This document shows positions 7,583 through 16,667 of a DNA stretch of 64,000 nucleotides, one piece after another; the first letter of the stretch is position 1, and every line of letters begins with the position of its first letter. Where the stretch lies: assembly GCF_029892095.1 (NCBI RefSeq), contig NZ_JARZAE010000004.1, positions 868,001-932,000 on the forward strand, written 5' to 3'. A program made the position numbers and the translations under genes. The notes beneath the pieces are model-generated. The model did not search any database. It had not been told where the DNA came from and saw only the letters and a list, made by a program, of their open reading frames with translations. The stretch is from Kitasatospora sp. MAP12-44 (GTDB lineage Bacteria; Actinomycetota; Actinomycetes; Streptomycetales; Streptomycetaceae).

Positions 7583-9721
7583 CTACGTCCTACCGCCCAG
7601 GTCTGCGACCAGGCATGATGGAGTCGACACCCTGCCGACCGTCCAGTCGACGGCGGCCTCCCGCAGGGGGGAGACCAGGCCGCGCCAGACCAGGACCACG
7701 AACCGGCTGAACGAGTAGCTCGGGTGGAAGTCCTGCAGGAAGACCGGCGCCGCGCTGATCCGGCCGGTGATCTCGCCGTCCTGCGGGCAGTCGAGCTCGG
7801 GCGGCAGGTCGCCAGCGTCCCTGAGCAGGCGCATCAGGTCGGCCGGCAGCCGGAAGTCCAGCGGCTCGGCCACCCCGGTGGCCATCGCGCGGAAGACCGC
7901 CCCCGCGGCCAGATCCAACTCCCGTGCGGCCCGCAGGGATTCGCCCTGCGGTCGGCACTCCTCGGGCAGTGACCGGAGCAGCACCGCGACCGCCTCGTCC
8001 AGGAAGCGCGCCAGAGTGTCGGGGTCGCGTACCAGGCGGTGCAGGATCGCCTCGTAGTGGGTCTCCTGGCGGCCGTACAACTCACCGCTGCCGACGGCGA
8101 TATTGAGCTCGCCCTCGATCAACTCCCGGTCCATCCGGTCGGGTTGCGACCAGGAGTCCCGGTAGTTGCGGGCGATGGCACCGGCCACCGGGTCGTGCTC
8201 CCGCTCGAAGAGGAAGTCGCGCAGCAGCTCGCACAGGTCGACCATCCGGACGCCGCCGCTCGCGTGCAGCAGACGAAGAGTGCAGCGCAGCAGGGACTTC
8301 TGGAAGAGGTACAGGCAGAACCTGAACTCCAGTCCGCGCAGCCACTCCTGTTCGGTCATCGTCGCGTGGCTCACCACGGTGTCGCCGGTCAGCTCGGGGT
8401 CGCTGACGTCGACCGGCAGGTGGCGGACCACGACCTTCTGGTCCTGCCTGAACTTCTCCCGGGTGTAGTCGGTGTTGTTCAGCAGCAGCAGCGGGAAGAT
8501 GATCGGCGCTCCGCCCGCGGTCAGCACCTCCTCCGTACCGGTGAGGAAGCTGTCGTAGGTCTCGCCGGGCATCCCCCAGATCAGATCGGTGTAGGTGGGG
8601 ATGCCCAGGTCGCGGAACTCGGCTTGCAGCTTGCGGAAGTTGTCCACCCTGATGTTCGACCGGTTGGCCAGTTCGAGGGCATCCGCGCTGAAGGACTGCG
8701 CCGACAGCGTCACCGGAGCCAGCAGCCCGCCGTCGCGCAGCAGGCCGGCCATCTGCACGATCCGCTTGTTGCAGTTCTTCGCCCAGGTGACGAAGAAGTC
8801 GACCCGCTTGCCGTACCGCTCGCAGGTGTCCACCAGCATCCGGGCGATGTCGACGTCCCGGGGCAGGATGCCGAAGTTGGCATCCGCCAGGGCCAGCATC
8901 ATGTGCGGACCGGCCAGCCGGATGATCCGGTCCAGGTCCGCCTCGATCCGCTCCATCGGGAACTGGCGGACCTTGGAGTTGGTCGCACCGCCCCAGTAGC
9001 AGAACGCGCAGCCGTACGGGCAGCCCCGGTTGGTCTCGTAGACCAGCAGGGAGGTCGCGGCCAGTTCGGCGTCCGAGTAGACGGAGATCGGTGAGGGCAC
9101 GGCGGACAGGTCGGCGATGCGGTCGGCGGCCTTGGTGGTGACGAGCCGGCGGTGCGCCCCGGCGCCGGCCCAGTAGCTGAGGCCGTCGATCGACGCGAGA
9201 CCGTCGAGGCCGTCGAGGCCGTCCCGGTCGTCGCGGCCGTCGAGACCGTCGCGGCCGCGCAGCAGTGAGCGCAGCAGCTCGACGAAGCGGAACTCGCCGT
9301 CCCCGTGCACCAGGACGTCCGTCCACGGCGCCTCGGCGAAGAGCGCGTCCTGCTGGTAGCTGACGTCGTTGCCGCCCATCACGATGTGGCAGCCGGGCCA
9401 GGCCTGCTTGACGCGCCGGGCGAGCTCGACGGACTTGGCCCGGTTCCAGAAGTAGACCGTGAAGGCCACCACCAGCGGGTCGTCCAGTGCCGCCAGCACC
9501 TGCTCGCAGACCTGCTCGAAGGCCGGGCCCCGGGACAGCAGGGCGTGCCGGACGAACGTGCAGCCGGCTGCGACCTCCGGGTCGGCCTGGGCGGCCGCCT
9601 GCAGATAGCCCAGCGTCGGGCTGTAGTTGGCGCCCGCGATCGCGGTCAGGTCCACCAGATGCACCTGGCGGGTGCGGGCGGCTGCCGCTCGGGGGGACGG
9701 GGTGCCGATGGCCGCCGTCAC
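7583..9721 (-). CDS. B12-binding radical SAM methylase (class B), thiazoline C-methylase candidate
   Basis: 712 residues. Residues about 20-160 form a cobalamin-binding Rossmann domain (IVMGGNDVSYQQ, VLVHGDGEFRFVELL), then a GLDG/GRDG low-complexity linker, then the radical SAM core with CPYGCAFC (CxxxCxxC) near residue 235 to hold the 4Fe-4S cluster. Class B enzymes methylate unactivated carbons using methylcobalamin. In Streptomyces venezuelae a type B radical SAM methylase homologue in the watasemycin cluster C-methylates a thiazoline ring (converting the thiazostatin scaffold), so the same role is inferred here. GTG 9721 overlaps the halogenase stop (GTGA), so the two tailoring enzymes are co-translated. 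Confidence 0.85.
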   Translation of the reverse strand: MTAAIGTPSPRAAAARTRQVHLVDLTAIAGANYSPTLGYLQAAAQADPEVAAGCTFVRHALLSRGPAFEQVCEQVLAALDDPLVVAFTVYFWNRAKSVELARRVKQAWPGCHIVMGGNDVSYQQDALFAEAPWTDVLVHGDGEFRFVELLRSLLRGRDGLDGRDDRDGLDGLDGLASIDGLSYWAGAGAHRRLVTTKAADRIADLSAVPSPISVYSDAELAATSLLVYETNRGCPYGCAFCYWGGATNSKVRQFPMERIEADLDRIIRLAGPHMMLALADANFGILPRDVDIARMLVDTCERYGKRVDFFVTWAKNCNKRIVQMAGLLRDGGLLAPVTLSAQSFSADALELANRSNIRVDNFRKLQAEFRDLGIPTYTDLIWGMPGETYDSFLTGTEEVLTAGGAPIIFPLLLLNNTDYTREKFRQDQKVVVRHLPVDVSDPELTGDTVVSHATMTEQEWLRGLEFRFCLYLFQKSLLRCTLRLLHASGGVRMVDLCELLRDFLFEREHDPVAGAIARNYRDSWSQPDRMDRELIEGELNIAVGSGELYGRQETHYEAILHRLVRDPDTLARFLDEAVAVLLRSLPEECRPQGESLRAARELDLAAGAVFRAMATGVAEPLDFRLPADLMRLLRDAGDLPPELDCPQDGEITGRISAAPVFLQDFHPSYSFSRFVVLVWRGLVSPLREAAVDWTVGRVSTPSCLVADLGGRT
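9197..9255. repeat. In-frame 9-bp repeat array in the radical SAM gene
   Basis: About six or seven imperfect copies of a 9-bp unit (GAGGCCGTC-like on the + strand) encode the Gly-Leu-Asp-Gly/Arg-Asp linker between the cobalamin-binding and radical SAM domains. The array is in frame, so length changes would not break the gene. Confidence 0.6.
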
Positions 9722-11277
9722 CTGGTCACGCTCAGGCCGGACGCGTCCAGGCCGGGCGCGGCCACGGGCTCGGACTCGACGCGCTCGGACTCGACGCGCT
9801 CGGACTCGGCGGGGCGCGGCGGGCGCAGCCGTCCGCCGACGGCGGCGGGCTCCTCGCGCCGCAGGCCCAGGCGCGGTGAAGTGACCAGCCGCAGCTGCGA
9901 GCCGTCGTCCCAGAGGTCGCGCGGCATGATCTCGACCAGGCCGAGACGGTCCTCGTCGGTGGCGGTGTCCGTGGCGGTGTCCGTAGCGGTGTCGGCGTCG
10001 GTGGCGGTGGCACTCGCCACTTCCGCCTGCTCGGGGCCCCGGCCGTGCTTGGCGTCGAAGAGGTCCGAGACGCCGGCGACGATCTCGACGAAGGCCGAGT
10101 TGCTGGGCCGGCCGACCGGCGCGGTGGGCAGGCCGGTCAGCCGCTGCGCGAGCCAGAAGTAGCCGGCCTGGCCCTGGTACTGGTCGTACATGCGGGCCAC
10201 CATGGCGAGCATCCGGCTGTACGCATGACGGTAGAGCGACTCGTAGAACGCGCTCGCCTCGCTCTCCTGGACCTCGCCGTCCAGCACCGCGACGATCGAG
10301 GCGGCGGCGAGCAGCGCGCTGTACGAGGCTAGGTGCACCCCGCTGGAGAGCAGCGGGTCGAGGAAGCAGGCCGCGTCGCCGGCCACGAAGTACCCGGGGC
10401 CGCAGAAGTCGGCCGAGACGTAGGAGTAGTCCTGCTCGACCTTCGCGTCGGAGATCCGGGTGTCACCGGCCAGCAGGGTGCGGAGCGTGTCGGACTCGTC
10501 GACGAGCTCGGTGAGCAGGCCTTCCAGCGAGTCGTGCGCCCGGCGCCGCTCACGGAAGGCGGTCTCGTGCATGACGAATCCGACGCTGCGGCGGCCGCCC
10601 CGCAGCGGGATGACCCAGTACCAGCCGTCCGGGGAGGAGATGATGTTGCTGCCGCCCTGCGGGGTGCCCGGCAGCAGCTCCTCGCCGTCCCAGTAGCCCC
10701 AGATCGCGACGTTGCGGAACACCTCGTGCCGCGTGCGGTTCCTGAAGTGCTGCGCCGTGAGCACCCCGGCGCGCCCCGAGGCGTCGACGACGAAGTCGAA
10801 GCGGGTGGTGCGCAGCTCCTCGGGGGCGTCGCCGCTCACCCACTCGGCGGCGACCGGCCGGTCGCCGTCGAACACGATCCGCTTGACGGCGGCGTTCTCG
10901 ACCACCCGGGCGCCCTGCTTGGCGGCGTTCTTCAGCAGGAGGTGGTCGAATTCCGAGCGGTCGACCGACCAGGACCGTACTTCGGGCCCGAACATCTTGG
11001 TCCAGTCCGCGCACCAGTCCTTCTCGGTGCCCCAGCGGAAGAGACCGCCGTGCTTGCTCATGAAACCGAAATCATCGACCTCCTGCACGGCGCCGGCGAG
11101 CTCCAGGACCGCCCGGCAGGACGAGGCCAGGGCCTCTCCGATGTGATAGCGCGGAAACACCTCCTTCTCCAGGAGCAGCACGTCCACGCCCGAGCGGGCG
11201 AGCAGGGCCGCAGCGAGGGAGCCGGCCGGGCCACCGCCGATGACCAGTACCGTAGCGTCAGTTGAACACAACTCCAT
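9718..11277 (-). CDS. FADH2-dependent halogenase, phenol/pyrrole type
   Basis: 519 residues. The N-terminal FAD motif VIGGGPAGS (residues 12-20), the catalytic-lysine region SKHGGLFRWG (Lys about 75) and WYWVIP (WxWxIP, near residue 217) together mark a flavin-dependent halogenase rather than a monooxygenase. Overall it resembles the CndH/PltA/CmlS branch, which acts on phenols or pyrroles, often carrier-bound. A likely substrate is the salicyl ring of the NRPS product. The C-terminal extension after about residue 400 has TATD and SERVE repeats. ATG 11277 is chosen over 11289 because a GGAG lies six bases before it. It needs a flavin reductase, not seen nearby. Confidence 0.85.
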   Translation of the reverse strand: MELCSTDATVLVIGGGPAGSLAAALLARSGVDVLLLEKEVFPRYHIGEALASSCRAVLELAGAVQEVDDFGFMSKHGGLFRWGTEKDWCADWTKMFGPEVRSWSVDRSEFDHLLLKNAAKQGARVVENAAVKRIVFDGDRPVAAEWVSGDAPEELRTTRFDFVVDASGRAGVLTAQHFRNRTRHEVFRNVAIWGYWDGEELLPGTPQGGSNIISSPDGWYWVIPLRGGRRSVGFVMHETAFRERRRAHDSLEGLLTELVDESDTLRTLLAGDTRISDAKVEQDYSYVSADFCGPGYFVAGDAACFLDPLLSSGVHLASYSALLAAASIVAVLDGEVQESEASAFYESLYRHAYSRMLAMVARMYDQYQGQAGYFWLAQRLTGLPTAPVGRPSNSAFVEIVAGVSDLFDAKHGRGPEQAEVASATATDADTATDTATDTATDEDRLGLVEIMPRDLWDDGSQLRLVTSPRLGLRREEPAAVGGRLRPPRPAESERVESERVESEPVAAPGLDASGLSVTR

Positions 11278-11597
11278 GGGGCACTCCATTGGATTGTCAT
11301 CACCAGAACGGCGCTCACCCTAGAGGCCGAGCCGACTGGTTTCCCACTTGCCACTGGGCCATACGGGTGAACTGGTGATGGTCGTACAGAAATAGGAGTT
11401 CGTTCGCAGAGTGAGAACAGAGACTAAACCTCCGCGAGTTCACGCGAATGGATGAAGTGATTGATCATGATGCATGGTCAACTACGGCTATAGTTCTGAC
11501 TGTTCGCGCACGTCGTTTGAATTCCAGGCGCTGGATGGGCGACCTTTGCGTGAGCATTCGCTGAAGTGTTCGTCCACGCAGAAAGGCGTCGTCTTCC
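11278..11597. other. Divergent promoter region between halogenase operon and secreted-protein genes
   Basis: 320 bp without a gene, somewhat less GC-rich than the surroundings (AT-richer patch about 11380-11520). It must hold the promoters for the halogenase-methylase operon (-) and the first secreted paralogue (+). I looked for a DmdR/IdeR-type iron box (TTAGGTTAG-like) and did not find one. Confidence 0.4.
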
Positions 11598-12056
11598 ATG
11601 ATCTCGACCCGACGGCTCGTGATGTCCGTCCTGTGCACCACCACCCTCACCGCTGCCCTGGTCGCGGCCTCCCCCGCCGTGGCCCTCGCCCCGGCCTCGC
11701 ACCGTGCCGACGCCTGTGGCGCGTCGGCCTCGGACGTCGCAGGGACGTTCGCGGGCATCTTCGACAACAACCCCGCCGCCACGCTCTCGGTCACCTTCAC
11801 CGCGCCCAAGTCGGTCGCCACGCAGTGGTCCGTCCCGGGCTGGAACGGCTCCGGCAAGGGCGAGTACGAGCTCAGCGCGACCGGGCCGGAGTGGACGAAC
11901 TCCAACACCGTCGACGGCACTCTCACCGGCGTGGACCAGGAGATCTTCCGCAGCGTGAGTGTCACGTGTGCCAACGGCGACAGCCAGGTCACCACGATCG
12001 CCGGCCTCGTCGACTCCGGCAAGGCGGAGATCCCGTTCACGATCAACCGCCAGTAG
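11598..12056 (+). CDS. Small secreted protein, paralogue A
   Basis: 152 residues. Signal peptide: basic MISTRRL, hydrophobic core VLCTTTLTAALVAAS, cleavage after ...AVALA. The mature part is beta-rich with two cysteines (DACGAS, VTCANG) that probably form one disulphide. The pattern FAGIFDNNPAATLSVTFTAP ... GWNGSGKGEYEL ... PFTINRQ is shared with the next gene, so they are tandem duplicates. I do not recognise the family; it looks like a small extracytoplasmic beta-sandwich. A GAAAGG ribosome site precedes the ATG. Link to the NRPS locus is positional only. Confidence 0.7.
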   Translation: MISTRRLVMSVLCTTTLTAALVAASPAVALAPASHRADACGASASDVAGTFAGIFDNNPAATLSVTFTAPKSVATQWSVPGWNGSGKGEYELSATGPEWTNSNTVDGTLTGVDQEIFRSVSVTCANGDSQVTTIAGLVDSGKAEIPFTINRQ

Positions 12057-12064
12057 TCCCGGGC

Positions 12065-12089
12065 GGCCGTCCGCGCGGAGCGGACGGCC
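12065..12089. terminator. Hairpin between the two secreted paralogues
   Basis: Perfect 10-bp stem (GGCCGTCCGC / GCGGACGGCC) with a 5-nt loop, 9 bp after the first gene's stop. It could terminate or partly attenuate transcription into the second copy. Confidence 0.65.
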
Positions 12090-12141
12090 TATCGCCTCAC
12101 CTCACCAGCTGCACTGTGCACTCCATCGAAAGGCGTTTCCC

Positions 12142-12615
12142 ATGATGTCGATCCGACGGCTCGCGCTGCCCCTCGCGTGCGCCACCGCCCTCACCGGCGC
12201 CCTCGTGGCAGCCTCCCCCGCCGTGGCCCTCCAGCCGGCACAGCTCCGCGCCCCCGCCTGCGGCGCTATGGACCAGGACTTCAACGGGGCCTTCGCGGGC
12301 ACCTTCGACCAAGCCCCCGGCGACACCATCAACGTCTCGTTCGCCGCGCCCCAGTCGGCCGAGACGAACTGGACCGTCGAGGGCTGGACGGGCCACGGCA
12401 AGGGCACCTTCGAGCTCACCGCCGGCGGAATCAAGTGGAACAACTCCGACCTGATCGCCGGCCCGGCCACCGGCGTGGACACCGAGCAGTTCCACAGCAC
12501 GGCCATCAGCTGTGACACCGGCACGAGCGAGGTCAGCACCATCCGTGGCGAGGTCACCGCTCCGACCCCCGACGGCACGGTGAAGTACCCGTTCACGGTC
12601 GTCCGCCAGAGTTAG
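12142..12615 (+). CDS. Small secreted protein, paralogue B
   Basis: 157 residues, tandem duplicate of the upstream gene. The signal peptide (MMSIRRLALPLACATALTGALVAAS-like, here split as basic MMSIRR and a hydrophobic core to AVAL) is followed by the same layout: ACGAMDQ, FAGTFDQAPGDTINVSFAAP, GWTGHGKGTFEL, ISCDTG and PFTVVRQ. Both cysteines are kept. The middle is diverged, so the copies are not recent. ATG 12142 or 12145 both fit the ribosome site. Possible roles are surface display or binding; nothing in the sequence fixes one. Confidence 0.7.
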   Translation: MMSIRRLALPLACATALTGALVAASPAVALQPAQLRAPACGAMDQDFNGAFAGTFDQAPGDTINVSFAAPQSAETNWTVEGWTGHGKGTFELTAGGIKWNNSDLIAGPATGVDTEQFHSTAISCDTGTSEVSTIRGEVTAPTPDGTVKYPFTVVRQS

Positions 12616-12635
12616 CACGGCGGCGCGTTCACTAG

Positions 12636-12675
12636 GGCGGGCCGGGTCGCAGCCTCAACGGCGGCCCGGCCCGCC
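12636..12675. terminator. Terminator after secreted paralogue B
   Basis: Perfect 11-bp G/C stem (GGCGGGCCGGG at 12636-12646, CCCGGCCCGCC at 12665-12675) with an 18-nt loop, 20 bp after the stop. Confidence 0.75.
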
Positions 12676-12755
12676 GCAGTTATGTGCCGCGAGGGGTCGA
12701 TACGTCGGCTGTGACAGTAAGCTGATGGACCATCAGTTCGGCTTGGGAGGATCAG

Positions 12756-14063
12756 GTGAACACCGAACACCTGGCCGCGGAGGCGATCCTGGCCACCGGG
12801 GCGATCACCGCCTTGAGCGCACTCGCCGCGCCACTCTGCCGGCGGCTCGGACAACCCCTCGTGGTAGGGCAGTTGGTCATGGGTGTGGCGCTCGGGCTGC
12901 TGCCGGGCCGGCTCACCCGGCTGCTGTTCCCGCCCGACGTCCTGCCGTTCCTCACCGTCATCGCGCAACTCGGCCTCGTACTCTTCCTGTTCTCCGTCGG
13001 CTACGAGCTCGACCTGCACACCCTGCACCGTCGCGGACGCACCGTCCTGCTGGTGTCGGCGGGCAGCCTCGGGGTGCCGCTGCTGCTGGGCGGGGCGCTG
13101 GGGTGGGCACTGTCGGACGCGAAGCTGCTCGGCAGCGCGGCGGGGGTCCGACCCGGCCCGGCCATCCTGTTCGTCGCCGTGGCGCTGTCGATCACGGCGG
13201 TCCCGGTGCTGGCCGGCATCATCCGGGAGCGCGCGCTCACCGCGAGCACGCCCGGGGTGACGGCGATGGCCTCCGCCGGAATCACCGACGCGATCGGGTG
13301 GTTGCTGCTCGCCGCCGCGGTCGCTGCCGCCACCACCGGCCACCAGTCCGGGTCCGTGCCGCTCGCCTTCGCCGGCTATCTGCTGGCGCTGGTCCTGGTC
13401 GTGCGGCCGGCGCTGCGCCGGTGGATGCGCCGGGCCCGACCGGCCGGACGCGATCTGGCGCCCGTGGTCATCGCGGTGCTGATGCTCTCCGCGCGGTGCA
13501 CCTCCCAGCTCGGCCTGCACGCCGTCTTCGGCGCGCTGGCCATCGGGGTGCTGATGCCGCGCGACCCGGACGGATCGCCCGACCCCCAGCTGCGGCACTC
13601 GGTGGAACGGGCCGGCTCGGCCCTGCTGCCGCTCTTCTTCGTGGTCACCGGCCTGACGGTGAGGATCGGCCAACTGTCCGGTCGGGACTGGCTGATCCTC
13701 GGCGTCGTCGTGGTGCTGGCGACCGCCGGCAAGCTCGCGGGCGGGGCGGTGGCGGCCCGGATCGGCGGGCTGGGCCGGCGGGAGTCCCTGATCGTCGGGA
13801 CCCTGCTCAACACCCGGGGACTGACCGAGCTGATCGCCCTGAACACCGGCTGGAGCGCCGGGCTGATCGGACGCCACCTCTACACCGTCCTGGTGCTGAT
13901 GGCACTCATCACCACCATGCTGACCGGCCCGCTGCTCTCACTGCTCGGCATCCCGGTCCCGAGATCGGGACCGGGATCGGAGCCGGGGTCGGAGCCGGGA
14001 GCGGCGGGCCGCCCTGCGGTGCCCCGTGCGCTCAGAGCAGCAGAACGCCGAGCTCGGGCGTGA
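12756..14063 (+). CDS. Monovalent cation:proton antiporter (CPA2 family)
   Basis: 435 residues with about 12 hydrophobic segments. The N-terminal PLVVGQLVMGVALG and later ALGLH-type segment LHAVFGALAIGVLMPRD, plus LLNTRGLTELI near residue 345, are hallmarks of CPA2 (KefB/NapA-type) exchangers. It swaps Na+ or K+ for H+ across the membrane. The C-terminal tail is short, proline- and glycine-rich and lacks a TrkA-N regulatory domain. GTG 12756 follows GGAGG. Its 3' end overlaps the convergent methyltransferase gene by 32 bp. It sits inside the NRPS locus; whether it serves self-protection or is incidental is unknown. Confidence 0.85.
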   Translation: MNTEHLAAEAILATGAITALSALAAPLCRRLGQPLVVGQLVMGVALGLLPGRLTRLLFPPDVLPFLTVIAQLGLVLFLFSVGYELDLHTLHRRGRTVLLVSAGSLGVPLLLGGALGWALSDAKLLGSAAGVRPGPAILFVAVALSITAVPVLAGIIRERALTASTPGVTAMASAGITDAIGWLLLAAAVAAATTGHQSGSVPLAFAGYLLALVLVVRPALRRWMRRARPAGRDLAPVVIAVLMLSARCTSQLGLHAVFGALAIGVLMPRDPDGSPDPQLRHSVERAGSALLPLFFVVTGLTVRIGQLSGRDWLILGVVVVLATAGKLAGGAVAARIGGLGRRESLIVGTLLNTRGLTELIALNTGWSAGLIGRHLYTVLVLMALITTMLTGPLLSLLGIPVPRSGPGSEPGSEPGAAGRPAVPRALRAAERRARA

Positions 14064-14739
14064 TCTGCTTGGCCGTCAGACCGGTCTCGGCGGCCAGGTC
14101 CTCGATGCCGAAGGTGTACCACTCGTGGGTGACGTCGATCTCGCGCACCACGGCACCGCCGCGCAGCACCCGCCAGGTGGCGGACCAGCGCATCTGCTCC
14201 GGACCGCACGGCTCACCGGAGAGCCAGGCCTCGTACTCCTGCTCGCCGAGCCGCTGGCGGGCGATCCGCATCGGGGCGACGGTCTGCGGGGTCCGGACGG
14301 CCATCAGCTCCACCACGATCGGCGCACCGGCCGGCAGCCGCGAGGTGAGCCGGCTCCAGAACTCGGCGCGTTCGGCCCGGTCCAGGTAGCCGAGCACTCC
14401 GCAGATCACCGCGGCCGAGAGCCGGTCCGGCAGCTCCACGTCCTGCGCGCTGCCGGCCACCACGGTGACCCGGCCGCGCAGGTCCTCGTCCCGGACCACC
14501 CGGCTGGTCAGCGCGGTCCGCATCGCGGGTGACGGCTCGACGGCCAGGATCCGGGCCTGCGGCAGGGTCCGCGCGATGACCTCGGTCGAGCGGCCGGTGC
14601 CGGCGCCGAGGTCCAGCACCGGCCCGTGGCCCGTGTCGGTCCCGGCGAGCGCCGCCGCGAGCAGCGGATCGCTCTGCGTCCAGCGCTGCACTCCGACCAG
14701 GTCGTAGAACTCGGCGGTGGGAGAGTAGTAGTCGATCAC
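14032..14739 (-). CDS. Class I SAM-dependent methyltransferase
   Basis: 235 residues. The SAM-binding motif VLDLGAGTGRSTEV lies near residue 40, with the acidic end of beta2 in ILAVEPSP and the post-motif DRLSAAVICGVLGYLD. The fold is that of ubiE/type-11 methyltransferases acting on small molecules. GTG 14739 follows GGAGGAA. It reads in the same direction as the NRPS operon but after a 60-bp gap, so it is probably its last gene. It might O- or N-methylate the aryl-thiazoline product; the substrate is not visible from sequence. Confidence 0.82.
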   Translation of the reverse strand: MIDYYSPTAEFYDLVGVQRWTQSDPLLAAALAGTDTGHGPVLDLGAGTGRSTEVIARTLPQARILAVEPSPAMRTALTSRVVRDEDLRGRVTVVAGSAQDVELPDRLSAAVICGVLGYLDRAERAEFWSRLTSRLPAGAPIVVELMAVRTPQTVAPMRIARQRLGEQEYEAWLSGEPCGPEQMRWSATWRVLRGGAVVREIDVTHEWYTFGIEDLAAETGLTAKQITPELGVLLL

Positions 14740-14799
14740 TTTTGCGCATTCCTCCGTGAACGTGAAGACGTGAAGACGTGAAGAAGCCGACAGGCGGGA

Positions 14800-15552
14800 T
14801 CAGCGGGCAGCCGGCACCGGGAGCAGGCAGGCGGCGAGCGCCGCCAGCACGCGCTCGCGGTGCGGCACCAGGTAGAAGTGGTCGCCGGGGAAGGTCCGCA
14901 GCGCGAACGGGCCGGTGGTGCAGTGGGCCCAGTCCCGGGCCTGGTCGAGGGTCAGCTCGGTGTCGTGCTCGGCGGCGAACGCGGTCACCGGGCAGCCGAG
15001 CAGCCGGCCGGGCGCCGGGCGGTAGGTCTCGATGAGCTGGTAGTCGGCCCGGATCACCGGCGCCAGCAGCTGCCACAGCTCGGCGTCCGCGAGCAGCAGC
15101 CGGCTGCTGCCGCCCAGCCGCGCGAGCTCCGCCCGCAGGGCCTCGTCGCCGCCCAGGTGGACCGTCCCGGCGACTACGTGCTCGACCGGCTCGCGTGCGG
15201 AGACGACCAGGTGGACGGGCTCGGGCCGGCCGCGGTCGGCCGAGCGCAGCGCCACCTCGTGCGCGAGGGCGGCGCCCATGCTGTGGCCGAACAGCGCGAG
15301 CGGACGGTCGTCGAGGCCGGCCAGCTCGTCCGCGAGCGCGTCGGCCGTCGCGCTCAGGTCGGTGAGCAGCGGTTCGGTGAACCGGTCCTCCCGGCCGGGG
15401 TACTGGACGGCCAGCAGCTCGATCCACGGCGGCAGCAGCTCGGGCCAGCCGCGGAACGCTCCGGCGCCGCTGCCCGCGTGCGGGAAGCAGACCAGCCGTA
15501 CGGTGGCGGCCGGGCGGGGCCGGTAGCAGCGCAGCCAGGGGCTGGAGGTCAT
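14800..15552 (-). CDS. Type II (editing) thioesterase
   Basis: 250 residues. The opening RLVCFPHAGSGAGAFRGW, the nucleophile LFGHSMGAALAHE (Ser near residue 92) and a late GDHFYL with the catalytic His are the GrsT/RifR-type thioesterase signature. These enzymes clear mis-loaded or stalled acyl groups from carrier domains. Siderophore-type relatives are PchC and YbtT in the pyochelin and yersiniabactin clusters. The ATG at 15552 overlaps the stop of the reductase gene (ATGA), so it belongs to the NRPS operon. Confidence 0.92.
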   Translation of the reverse strand: MTSSPWLRCYRPRPAATVRLVCFPHAGSGAGAFRGWPELLPPWIELLAVQYPGREDRFTEPLLTDLSATADALADELAGLDDRPLALFGHSMGAALAHEVALRSADRGRPEPVHLVVSAREPVEHVVAGTVHLGGDEALRAELARLGGSSRLLLADAELWQLLAPVIRADYQLIETYRPAPGRLLGCPVTAFAAEHDTELTLDQARDWAHCTTGPFALRTFPGDHFYLVPHRERVLAALAACLLPVPAAR

Positions 15553-16667
15553 GCGGGCTCCATGGTCAGGTCGGCGGGGTGGACGGGCGGGGTGTGCGTT
15601 CCGCTGATCAGCTCGGGCCTGCCGAGACGGGTCGTCAGGTCCAGCCACATCCGGCTGACCGTCAGGGTGTACTGGCCGCCTGGTGACGCCTGGCCGTCCT
15701 CGGCGATCGCCGCGCGCAGCTCGTCCAGCGCCAGGCGGACGGCGGCCGGCCAGAGTTCGCCGAAGGTGCGGCGGAACGGCTGCGGCTGCTCGGCGCCCAG
15801 CAGGGTGGTGGTCGGCTGGTCCAGGTGCCCGGTGCCGGGGCCGTCCAGCGCGAGCTGCCCGTCCGCGTCCCGGCCGACGTGCAGCCGCGGGCTCCACAGC
15901 ACCGGGCCGTGGGTGTCGGCGAGCGTGAGCGTGCCGGCGTCGGTGCCCAGCGAGACGCGGTGCAGCAGGTGCGCGTGGTTGTCGGGGTCGCCCGGGTCGA
16001 GCTGGTTCTGCACCCGCAGGGTGAGCGGCACCCCGGCGATCACCCCGTGCACCAGCCGGAAGGGCACCGGCACGCCGGTGGCGGCCCGCACCTCGGCGAC
16101 CGGCGCCGGATCGGTGAACGCCCACGGGCCGAGCCCGCCCAGCGCCCGCCCGAGGATGTCCAGCAGGGGGAAGAGCACCTGGCTCGAACACGCGGCATCC
16201 ACGAACTGGACGGTCCGCAGGGCCCGCAGTGACCGGGCGGCGGCCAGGAAGCGGCGCACCGGTTCCACGTGCGGGTAGAAGGAGTTGAGCCGGTAGCGCA
16301 CGCCGTACGTACGCGCCAGGCGCAGGCAGGCCGCGACCTCGTCCGGGTGGGCCGGCTGCTCCTGGAGCACGTGCACGCCCCGCGCGAGCAGCGCCTGCGC
16401 CAACTCGCCGCCCGGACCGCCTGCCACCGCCGAGCGGACCACCACGCAGGCCACGTCGGTGTCCTCGGGGAGCTGGTCGACCCGCGTGTAGTACGGCACG
16501 CCGTACTCCGCCGCGCAGGCGCGCGAGCGCGCACCGCCGCCGGCCAGCACCCCCGTCAGCTCGAAGGGCGACGCCGGCGGGGCGGTCCGCAGGGCCTCCA
16601 GGTAGAACCGGCCGAACACCGTTCCGCAGACCACCGTGCGCAGCGCGCCCGGCGCCGACCCGGTCAC
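15549..16667 (-). CDS. Thiazolinyl imide reductase (PchG/Irp3 family)
   Basis: 372 residues. The N-terminal VVCGTVFGRFYLEAL is the family form of the Rossmann motif, and VLQEQPAHPDEV corresponds to the conserved E-x-P/H-P segment of Gfo/Idh-like thiazolinyl imide reductases (PchG, Irp3/YbtU). They use NADPH to reduce a carrier-bound thiazoline to a thiazolidine while it sits on the last PCP. Here that is most likely the ring formed by NRPS2, which could then be N-methylated by its MT domain. GTG 16667 overlaps the upstream stop by GTGA. Confidence 0.92.
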   Translation of the reverse strand: MTGSAPGALRTVVCGTVFGRFYLEALRTAPPASPFELTGVLAGGGARSRACAAEYGVPYYTRVDQLPEDTDVACVVVRSAVAGGPGGELAQALLARGVHVLQEQPAHPDEVAACLRLARTYGVRYRLNSFYPHVEPVRRFLAAARSLRALRTVQFVDAACSSQVLFPLLDILGRALGGLGPWAFTDPAPVAEVRAATGVPVPFRLVHGVIAGVPLTLRVQNQLDPGDPDNHAHLLHRVSLGTDAGTLTLADTHGPVLWSPRLHVGRDADGQLALDGPGTGHLDQPTTTLLGAEQPQPFRRTFGELWPAAVRLALDELRAAIAEDGQASPGGQYTLTVSRMWLDLTTRLGRPELISGTHTPPVHPADLTMEPA

